64,000 nt of DNA from Microcoleus sp. EPA2. Its GTDB lineage: Bacteria > Cyanobacteriota > Cyanobacteriia > Cyanobacteriales > Microcoleaceae. A model generated the notes under the pieces. It was not told the origin of the DNA. It saw nothing but the letters and a program-made list of their open reading frames with translations, and ran no database searches. The stretch lies in contig JAHRFD010000010.1 of assembly GCA_020882975.1 (NCBI GenBank), positions 62,001-126,000 on the forward strand, read 5' to 3'. The position numbers and the translations under genes are program-made. This document shows positions 8,311 through 13,237 of this stretch, piece after piece (position 1 is the stretch's first letter; each line of letters opens with the position of its first letter).

Positions 8311-8350
8311 GCGATCGCACGTTTTGATTTATTCCAAAGGGGCGATCGCC
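8311..8350. repeat. Family-C HIP1 hairpin, copy 3
   Basis: GCGATCGCACGTTTTGATTT then ATTCCAAAGGGGCGATCGCC. It separates the GIY-YIG unit from the XisH/XisI unit; a further palindrome (GGCGATCGCC-TTTTATTTCCGCTTCCGAAATAAAGGGCGATGGC) follows directly to about 8383. Confidence 0.85.
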
Positions 8351-8454
8351 TTTTATTTCCGCTTCCGAAATAAAGGGCGATGGCGAGATATTCAGTTTGT
8401 ATTGCACTATTGCACCAGTGTATACTAGATTATAGGGGTGTTTTGAGCTAGCTT

Positions 8455-8867
8455 ATGCCACAGATATCTACCATAATGTCGTTAAAGCTGCTCTCGTTAA
8501 AGACGGCTGGACAATTACTCACGATCCTTTCACTATTAGATTTGAAGACTTGACTGTTTACGCGGATCTAGGAGCCGAAAAATTAATTGCCGCCGAGAGG
8601 AGTGAGCGAAAAATTGCTGTTGAGGTGAAGGTATTTATCAGTCCTTCCCCAGTGACCGATCTCGAACGAGCCGTTGGACAATACTATCTGTATTCTAGTT
8701 TTATGGCGCGGCTGGAGCCCGATCGTAATCTATACCTTGCCATTCCAAAACGCACTTATGAAAACTTTTTTCAGCGTCCGTCGATTCAGGAATTTGTTAA
8801 AGAACGACAATTCCCTTTGATTGTTTTCAATCCTGACTTAGAGGAGATTGTACTATGGAAAAGTTGA
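8455..8867 (+). pseudogene. xisH: XisH-family protein with a frameshift beside its start codon
   Basis: The frame ending at 8867 reads ATDIYHNVVKAALVKDGWTI, then THDPFTIRFEDLTVYADLGAE, then AVEVKVF. This is XisH (fdxN-element excision controlling factor), a small PD-(D/E)XK-like protein that usually starts MPAxDIYH. Here ATGCC lies at 8455-8459, but the next base puts it one position out of frame with the body, and no other start exists upstream before the in-frame stop at 8433. A one-base deletion after the start codon is likely. The body is otherwise intact for ~137 residues and overlaps xisI by 13 bases. A TTG at 8550 could give a shortened product. Confidence 0.8.
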
Positions 8868-9190
8868 CTCAGTATCGATCGATCGCGCGAGAAGTAATCG
8901 ACGAATATGCCCGCTACAAACCTAGTTACGGGCAGAGTGATATGTCGGCGGTTTACGATCTCGATCGCGATCATTATTTGCTGGTTAGTTTTGGATGGAA
9001 TGGCGATCGGCGAGTTTACAGCACTATCCTGCATCTGCGAATTTTTGAGGGTAAACTCTGGATAGAACGAGATGAAACTGAGGAGGGCGTGACTCAGGAT
9101 TTGCTGGATCGAGGGGTTTTTCAAAAAGATATTGTGCTGGCTTTTTACCATTATGAAGACCGGAAGTTGACTGATTTTGCAATTGCTTGA
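8855..9190 (+). CDS. xisI: XisI-family protein
   Basis: A 111-residue protein of the XisI family, beginning MEKLTQYRSIAREVIDEYA. It holds the family's hallmarks: the DRDHYLLVSFGWNGDRRVY core, a HLRIFEGKLWIERDETEEG stretch, and an end with VLAFYHYEDRKLTDFAIA. In Anabaena, XisH and XisI are needed along with the XisF recombinase for excision of the fdxN element. In most cyanobacteria the pair occurs in many copies without that element and behaves like a toxin-antitoxin-type or XisH/XisI accessory pair; the actual function is not settled. It overlaps xisH by 13 bases. No excision element or recombinase is in the window. Confidence 0.95.
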   Translation: MEKLTQYRSIAREVIDEYARYKPSYGQSDMSAVYDLDRDHYLLVSFGWNGDRRVYSTILHLRIFEGKLWIERDETEEGVTQDLLDRGVFQKDIVLAFYHYEDRKLTDFAIA

Positions 9191-9197
9191 GATAAAA

Positions 9198-9237
9198 GGG
9201 CGATCGCCCTTTTTGACTTATTCCAAAAGGGCGATCG
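9198..9237. repeat. Family-C HIP1 hairpin, copy 4
   Basis: GGGCGATCGCCCTTTTTGAC then TTATTCCAAAAGGGCGATCG. It starts 8 bases after the xisI stop and precedes the DUF4160/DUF2442 unit. Confidence 0.9.
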
Positions 9238-9298
9238 ACTGTCATTGTGTCATTAGCTCGGCTATAATAGTCCTCGTATCATTGTTTAAAGAAGCTTT

Positions 9299-9547
9299 AT
9301 GCCAGAAGTTGCACGATTTTACGGAATAATCATCAAAATTTTCTTTGGGGATCACCCACCTCCTCATTTTCACGCAGTTTACGGTGAGTACAATGCTTTG
9401 ATCGGCATTGAGTCTTTAGAAATTATTGAAGGAGATTTACCGAATCGGGCTCAAAAGTTGGTAATTGAATGGGCTACGTTGTACCAGAAAGAACTGCTGG
9501 ATATGTGGAATAGCCAAGAATTTAGTAAACTTCCACCATTAAAATAA
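9299..9547 (+). CDS. DUF4160 protein
   Basis: An 82-residue DUF4160 protein. The signature is near the N-terminus: ARFYGIIIKIFFGDHPPPHFHA (FxxDHxPPHxH), then GEYNALIGIESLEIIEG and a C-terminal helix ending WNSQEFSKLPPL. Members are small single-domain proteins almost always next to a DUF2442 gene, as here, 13 bases downstream. The pair is widely treated as a possible toxin-antitoxin-like module, but no activity is established to my knowledge. The histidine/proline-rich motif suggests metal binding or catalysis. Confidence 0.93.
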   Translation: MPEVARFYGIIIKIFFGDHPPPHFHAVYGEYNALIGIESLEIIEGDLPNRAQKLVIEWATLYQKELLDMWNSQEFSKLPPLK

Positions 9548-9560
9548 CTGGGATTTTTTT

Positions 9561-9857
9561 ATGAAACCTGAGCGCATTGTTTCTGCTAAAGCTATGGACG
9601 ATCGCACCTTGATGGTAAAGTTTACCAATCTAGAAGTTAAAAAATACCACATCTCTAAGTTATTGGACAATCCGATGTTTGCGACATTACGCAATCCTGG
9701 GTTTTTCAGAAGTTTTACAATTGAACCTGGTGGTTATGCACTGGTTTGGAATGACGAGATAGATATCAGTGAATATGAACTTTGGCAGAATGGAATCAGT
9801 TGCACGGATGAGGAAATTGAGCGATATGTTGAATCTATTCATCAGGTTGCTCATTGA
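9561..9857 (+). CDS. DUF2442 protein
   Basis: A 98-residue DUF2442 protein, beginning MKPERIVSAKAMDDRTLMVKF. The family pattern shows in FTNLEVKKYHISKLLDNPMF, RNPGFFRSFTIEPGGYALVW and the acidic NDEIDISEYELWQNG segment. DUF2442 proteins resemble NadO/antitoxin-like partners of DUF4160 proteins and are encoded just downstream, as here. The two genes form an obvious unit bounded on both sides by family-C repeats (9198-9237 and 9882-9991). Partner binding is an inference from gene order. Confidence 0.92.
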   Translation: MKPERIVSAKAMDDRTLMVKFTNLEVKKYHISKLLDNPMFATLRNPGFFRSFTIEPGGYALVWNDEIDISEYELWQNGISCTDEEIERYVESIHQVAH

Positions 9858-9881
9858 GAAATAATACCTGACTATTCTGAG

Positions 9882-9991
9882 CGATCGCACTTTTTGATTT
9901 ATTGCAAAAGGGCGATCGCAGGTTTGGCATCTGGTATAAATGAAGGGCGATCGCTCTTCCCTGCAAAAACATTCATAACCAAAAGGGCGAT
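9882..9991. repeat. Composite repeat: family-C hairpin copy 5 plus extension
   Basis: A family-C hairpin (9882-9920) runs into GCAGGTTTGGCATCTGGTAT and GAAGGGCGATCGCTCTTCCC, ending AACCAAAAGGGCGATCGG. The whole ~110-bp composite recurs at 12568-12682 with few changes. It lies between the DUF4160/DUF2442 and HicA/HicB units. Confidence 0.9.
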
Positions 9992-10166
9992 CGGGCTGAC
10001 ATTGCCAAGCATGGCGATACGGCTGACGCTACGCTTCGCGCTTGACCTTTACATTGCCAAGCATGGATCTTGCATTTATCCATTCCCATTTATGCGGTAT
10101 CAATGCTAAATTAGAACTTGGAGAAATTCAGTTAATATTTTTTATGCAAATGAAGTAAAAGCATAT

Positions 10167-10388
10167 ATGCCACGGAAAATTCGGGAATATAAAGCAGAAT
10201 TGATTGCGTTGGGGTTCGCGCAGCGGCGGGGAAAGGGGAGCCATCAGAACTGGAAGCATCCACAACTACAACTATTGATTACCATTGCTTTCAAAGATGG
10301 CGAGGATACACCATTGTATTTGGATAAATTGTTAAAAAAAGCGATTCAAGAGTTAGAAACAATAGCAGCAGAGGAATCAGAGGAATGA
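10167..10388 (+). CDS. hicA: HicA-family toxin
   Basis: A 73-residue HicA-type mRNA interferase. The dsRBD-like fold is indicated by the N-terminal helix (MPRKIREYKAELIALGF) followed by QRRGKGSHQNWKHP, which carries the key histidine of the G-SHxxW/Y motif in the RNA-binding strand. It then has a hydrophobic strand (QLLITIAF) and a C-terminal helix. HicA toxins cut mRNA unless held by HicB. The gene overlaps the downstream antitoxin by 4 bases (ATGA). Catalytic residues look intact, so it should be functional. It follows a ~300-bp repeat-filled gap. Confidence 0.93.
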   Translation: MPRKIREYKAELIALGFAQRRGKGSHQNWKHPQLQLLITIAFKDGEDTPLYLDKLLKKAIQELETIAAEESEE

Positions 10389-10603
10389 ATTACCCCTATA
10401 GTTTATTAATTCAATGGTCACAAGAGGATGGATTGTATTTGGTAACGCTGCCAGAGTTTGCAACAATTGCAATGCAGCCCTGTACTTATGGGAAAACTTA
10501 TGAAGAAGCGATCGTCAATGCTAAAGAAGCGATCGCCAGCTACCTTGAGTATTGCCAAGAAGAAGGTTTAGTGCCTCCCAGTCCGGCAATCGTGGCAGCT
10601 TAA
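10385..10603 (+). CDS. hicB: HicB-family antitoxin
   Basis: A 72-residue HicB-type antitoxin starting inside the hicA stop (ATGA overlap). It has the partial RNase H-like fold of the family: YPYSLLIQWSQEDGLYLVTL (first strands), PEFATIAMQPCTYGKTYEEA and the helix AKEAIASYLEYCQEEGL. The sequence ends at PSPAIVAA without a C-terminal DNA-binding domain, so autoregulation, if any, would need another factor. A family-C hairpin follows 10 bases after the stop. Confidence 0.94.
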   Translation: MNYPYSLLIQWSQEDGLYLVTLPEFATIAMQPCTYGKTYEEAIVNAKEAIASYLEYCQEEGLVPPSPAIVAA

Positions 10604-10612
10604 ATAAAAGTC

Positions 10613-10650
10613 GAGGGCACTTTTTGACTCATAACAAAAGAGCGATCGAC
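10613..10650. repeat. Family-C HIP1 hairpin, copy 6 (degenerate)
   Basis: GAGGGCACTTTTTGACTCAT then AACAAAAGAGCGATCGACC. It is more diverged than the other copies but in the same position, just after a two-gene unit (hicA-hicB). Confidence 0.7.
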
Positions 10651-10744
10651 CTAGTTGTCAAGTAGGCATGATTTGAGATAAACTATTTCTGAAACTATTC
10701 CCTAAATATCGCCCCTCCGCCGACAATTTCAATGAACATCTTGT

Positions 10745-10776
10745 CCCCCCGTTCTTAAGGGGGGCTAGGGGGGATC
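10745..10776. repeat. Family-B palindromic repeat, copy 1
   Basis: CCCCCCGTTCTTAAGGGGGG then CTAGGGGGGATC. This family (core CCCCCCTTCTTAAGGGGGGT followed by TAGGGGGGATC) recurs through the window, for example at 10823, 11253, 17365, 17533, 24100, 28201, 28482 and, in a gene, 36549. Confidence 0.85.
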
Positions 10777-10822
10777 AATCCAAGACTAAGCAACTAAACC
10801 TAGAATTTCAACTAACATCTTG

Positions 10823-11288
10823 TCCCCCCCTTCTTAAGGGGGGTTAGGGGGGATCGTACCGCGATCATGCCAAAACTAAACGACTCAAACTTCCACCTAC
10901 CATACAACCCAAAACTCATCCCCATCGCCAAACAACTGCGGAAAAATCCAACTCCATCCGAAAAAAAACTGTGGCAGGATTTTCTCAGAAATTTCCCCTT
11001 TCGAGTTCTGAGGCAGCGCCCCATCGACAATTTTATCGTAGATTTTTATTGTGCGGCTTTACTGTTAGTAATTGAGATTGATGGAGAGAGTCATTTTACG
11101 GAACAAGGGAAACTATATGATGCAGAAAGAACCGGGATTTTAGAGGGGTATGGATTGAAGGTTGTCAGGTTTACGAATGTTGAGGTGTTGCAGAGTTTTG
11201 AGGGGGTTTGTGGGGAGTTGTTGGGTTTGATTGAGGGTGATTTTTGAGGCCAGATCCCCCCTAGCCCCCCTTAAGAAGGGGGGGACAT
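10823..11288. mobile_element. DUF559 nuclease gene framed by inverted family-B repeats
   Basis: A family-B copy (10823-10855) ends 11 bases before the ATG of a DUF559 gene, and an inverted copy (11253-11288) begins 5 bases after its stop. The ~466-bp unit thus consists of two inverted 33-36-bp repeats and one nuclease gene with almost nothing else. Orphan copies of the same repeat lie elsewhere in the window. The arrangement resembles a minimal mobile unit, analogous to REP sequences with their RAYT transposase, but mobility is inferred and not shown. Confidence 0.55.
10867..11247 (+). CDS. DUF559-family (Vsr-like) endonuclease
   Basis: A 126-residue DUF559 protein, a PD-(D/E)XK-fold relative of very-short-patch-repair endonucleases. 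Visible motifs: the helix KQLRKNPTPSEKKLWQDFLR (residues ~20-40), then FRVLRQRPIDNFIVDFYC with the active-site aspartate, LVIEIDGESHF with the catalytic E-x-D, and the terminal GYGLKVVRFTNVEVLQ. The fold and active site look complete. DUF559 proteins are abundant in cyanobacteria, often close to palindromic repeats; their biological role is not established. This one is bracketed by inverted family-B repeats, which suggests it acts on, or moves with, those repeats. That link is inference. Confidence 0.9.
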   Translation: MPKLNDSNFHLPYNPKLIPIAKQLRKNPTPSEKKLWQDFLRNFPFRVLRQRPIDNFIVDFYCAALLLVIEIDGESHFTEQGKLYDAERTGILEGYGLKVVRFTNVEVLQSFEGVCGELLGLIEGDF

Positions 11289-11359
11289 GAGGGGAGGGGA
11301 GTTGAATGGGTGGCTGGATGCGATCGAGGCGATCGCACTCAACTGGACGCTAATAGTTG

Positions 11360-11365
11360 TATAAT
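11360..11365 (+). promoter_or_regulatory. -10 promoter element of the second antitoxin copy
   Basis: TATAAT, 35 bases before the ATG at 11400, in the leader shared with the gene at 7274 (TAATAGTTGTATAATAGA in both). Confidence 0.6.
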
Positions 11366-11399
11366 AGATAAGCTAGGCAAGCACAAAAAGTGAAAACCT

Positions 11400-11687
11400 A
11401 TGTCACAAGCAATCCTCAAGCAAATTGTCAATCAGCTTGAAATGCTGGAATTTTTCGAGTTACAGGAACTCGATCGCGCGATCGGGAAATATCTAGCCCA
11501 GAAACAGCAAGCCACTCAACAAAATCAAAAATTGGCTAAAAAAAAGCAATTATTTCGAGAATGGGATGACATTTCTGATGAGGAAGCTGCGGTACTAAAA
11601 GCTGAGTTTTCCGCCGAGGATTTAGCTTTTGCAGAAGTCGTCTTAAGTGATTATCTACCCCAACTTCAGCAACAGGATAAAATCTGA
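11400..11687 (+). CDS. MazE-like antitoxin (second copy of the duplicated gene)
   Basis: A 95-residue acidic, helical protein, nearly identical over its first ~75 residues to the protein at 7274. It differs in keeping a full C-terminal helix (FSAEDLAFAEVVLSDYLPQL). Its stop overlaps the ATG of a MazF/PemK-like gene by one base, so it is read as the antitoxin of that pair. It has no recognised DNA-binding domain. This type of antitoxin, with a coiled N-terminus and a KKKQLFREWDDISDEEAA block, is typical of cyanobacterial pairs. The label rests on gene order and the toxin's identity. Confidence 0.78.
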   Translation: MSQAILKQIVNQLEMLEFFELQELDRAIGKYLAQKQQATQQNQKLAKKKQLFREWDDISDEEAAVLKAEFSAEDLAFAEVVLSDYLPQLQQQDKI

Positions 11688-11920
11688 TGCTAGGAGATAT
11701 TTATTTGGCAGATTTGAATCCTTCTAGAGGGTCAGAACAAGCAGGAATTAGACCAGTCATTATTGTACAGCGAGATACATTAGACCGCTTTACTACGACG
11801 GTGGTAGTAATTCCGGTAAAAGGAAGGCAATCCTGCTATAATTGGCTGAAGTTCGTCATATTGAGGCACAGAAGGCAGAGGAACCTACGCGATGAGCTGC
11901 TAATCTCAACGATGCTATAA
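11687..11920 (+). pseudogene. Truncated MazF/PemK-like toxin
   Basis: The first ~46 residues are a normal MazF/PemK start: MLGDIYLADLNPSRGSEQAG, IRPVIIVQRDTLDRFTTTVV and VIPV. After this the usual continuation (substrate loop, remaining strands and the helix) is missing and replaced by unrelated residues KGRQSCYNWLKFVILRHRRQ up to a stop. The protein is therefore 77 residues where ~110 are expected and lacks most of the RNA-binding surface. It is judged a dead toxin next to a live antitoxin. A deletion or recombination across 11825-11930 is likely, since the next module starts straight after it. Confidence 0.8.
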
Positions 11921-11972
11921 TAGATAAGAGTTACCCATGACCTCAATTAGTATATTTTGATAGGTAAATGAG

Positions 11973-12167
11973 ATGAACGCTAAAGAATTACTGCTTAAGG
12001 AAGTAGAGAATATTCCAGAATTTATATTAGAAGAAGTTTGGAATTTCCTGCAAATCCTCAAATTAAAATACAATAAAGATAAGTTAGAAGCAAGCCTGCT
12101 CAGTGAATCTTCTTTAGAAAAAGACTGGTTAAAGTTAGAAGAGGATGAAGCGTGGCAGAATTTGTAA
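11973..12167 (+). CDS. DUF2281-like antitoxin
   Basis: A 64-residue acidic helical protein: MNAKELLLKEVENIPEFILE and EVWNFLQILKL are typical of DUF2281-type antitoxins, and the C-terminus ends in the acidic LEEDEAWQNL. It overlaps the MazF-type toxin gene by 16 bases. A TATAAT element lies about 60 bases upstream (11918-11923), inside the tail of the broken toxin, and resembles the TATAATAGATAAG of the other antitoxin promoters. A role as toxin-binding partner is inferred from order and family. Confidence 0.82.
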   Translation: MNAKELLLKEVENIPEFILEEVWNFLQILKLKYNKDKLEASLLSESSLEKDWLKLEEDEAWQNL

Positions 12168-12484
12168 AAGGTGATGTGGTAGTTGTTCCATTCCCATTTT
12201 CCGATTTAACACAAGCCAAGCGCCGACCCGCTCTAGTAGTAGCAACTTTGGCAGGAGACGATCTAATTCTTTGTCAGATTACTAGCCAGAGAATTGCCGA
12301 TCGCTATGCTATCACCCTTCAAAGTAGTGATTTTCGTGAGGGTGGACTTAACCAAACTAGCAACATTAGACCTAATCGCTTGTTTACCGCAGATCGAGAA
12401 ATTATACTTTATAAAGCCGGTCAGATTAAAACTGAGAAGTTAAACGAGGCGATCGCTAAGATTGTTGAAATTATTCAGCAGTAA
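12152..12484 (+). CDS. MazF/PemK-family toxin
   Basis: A 110-residue toxin of the PemK/MazF fold, a predicted mRNA interferase. It starts with GTG at 12152 (MAEFVKGDVVVVPFPFSDLT) and has the usual RRPALVVA strand, the LCQITSQR segment and an SNIRPNRLFTAD stretch. It ends in a helix (LNEAIAKIVEIIQQ). Full length and the conserved GDVV-PFPFSD and RPAL motifs suggest a working toxin. It overlaps its antitoxin by 16 bases. A family-C composite repeat begins ~85 bases after its stop. Confidence 0.93.
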   Translation: MAEFVKGDVVVVPFPFSDLTQAKRRPALVVATLAGDDLILCQITSQRIADRYAITLQSSDFREGGLNQTSNIRPNRLFTADREIILYKAGQIKTEKLNEAIAKIVEIIQQ

Positions 12485-12567
12485 TTCTCTATTGTCAAGC
12501 TTTCCCTCTGCTCAAAATGCTGTTTAACTAGATTGTGTTGTGCGATCGACCTTTCCATACCAAAAAG

Positions 12568-12682
12568 GCGATCGCACGTTTTGACTTATTCCAAAGGGGC
12601 GATCGCAGGTTTGGCATCTGGTATAGATGAAGGGCGATCGCTCTTTCCTGCAAAAATATTCGTAACCAAAAGAGCGATCGGA
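12568..12682. repeat. Composite repeat: family-C hairpin copy 7 plus extension
   Basis: Second copy of the composite at 9882-9991: GCGATCGCACGTTTTGACTT..., GCAGGTTTGGCATCTGGTAT, then GAAGGGCGATCGCTCTTTCC and AACCAAAAGAGCGATCGGACG. It lies after the MazEF-like unit. Confidence 0.9.
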
Positions 12683-12734
12683 CGGATGTTGAGTTGAGGA
12701 GATAGATCGCCCTTTTTTGAGAAAGAGGAGGAAA

Positions 12735-12778
12735 GGGCGATCGCACGTTTTGACTAATTCCAAAAAGTCGATCGCCCT
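12735..12778. repeat. Family-C HIP1 hairpin, copy 8
   Basis: GGGCGATCGCACGTTTTGAC then TAATTCCAAAAAGTCGATCG. It is the last copy and the right boundary of the module array; it borders the protease relic. Confidence 0.85.
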
Positions 12779-12855
12779 TAGTTGAGAAAAAGCAAGAAAG
12801 GCCGAGATCGATTTGCTGTTGAGTTTTCGCTGGAATGGCGATCGCAACAACACCG

Positions 12856-13023
12856 CAAGCATAATGTAGTTGCACCCTGGTCTACCAAAACATTATCTAG
12901 GGTGATGGAGCGTATTTGCTCAGTGGGAATGAATCCTCGTGCAGCAGCAGACTGGTCGGCACGATTGGTAACAGTCAGTGTTGTTAAAACTTTACCGATT
13001 GATTTGTCGGAAGTTGCGTACAT
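12856..13023 (-). pseudogene. N-terminal remnant of a retropepsin-like aspartyl protease
   Basis: On the minus strand: MYATSDKSIGKVLTTLTVTN, then RGFIPTEQIRSITLDNVLV, then DQGATTLCL. This is the N-terminal half of the single-domain retropepsin-like proteases common in cyanobacteria, where the last part normally reads LVDTGATTLCLP. Here the active-site triad is DQG and not DTG/DSG, and all sequence after LCL is unrelated repeat-rich DNA. It is a truncated and probably inactivated gene. The assignment rests on the remembered family pattern. Confidence 0.7.
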
Positions 13024-13057
13024 TGCGATCGAGCCTCCGAGTCCGCCTGGGGGTTCA

Positions 13058-13120
13058 GAAACCGGGTTTTTGCACAAGATATCAGTTAAGAGGGAAAGGT
13101 TATCTAAAAACCCCGGTTTC
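13058..13120. repeat. Family-D hairpin, first of two tandem copies
   Basis: Arms GAAACCGGGTTTTT and AAAAACCCCGGTTTC enclose GCACAAGATATCAGTTAAGA and GGGAAAGGTTATCT. The second copy (13155-13217) differs at a few positions only. Confidence 0.9.
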
Positions 13121-13154
13121 TTTTGTTTTGGAAAAGGGTGATCGCGTGGAGTGA

Positions 13155-13217
13155 GAAACCGGGTTTTTGCACAAGATATCGGTTGAGAGGCAAAGGTTAT
13201 CTGAAAAACCCGGTTTC
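13155..13217. repeat. Family-D hairpin, second tandem copy
   Basis: Same unit as 13058-13120, in the same orientation, with arms GAAACCGGGTTTTT and AAAAACCCGGTTTC. It ends 21 bases before the stop of the large protease gene and could terminate its transcript. Confidence 0.9.
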
Positions 13218-13237
13218 TTTTGTTTGGACAAAACTCA

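Noticed and set aside
7162..12778. CRISPR array
   Set aside because: Repeats are hairpins of ~40 bp separated by genes and irregular distances, not regularly spaced direct repeats with ~35-bp spacers; no cas gene is near.
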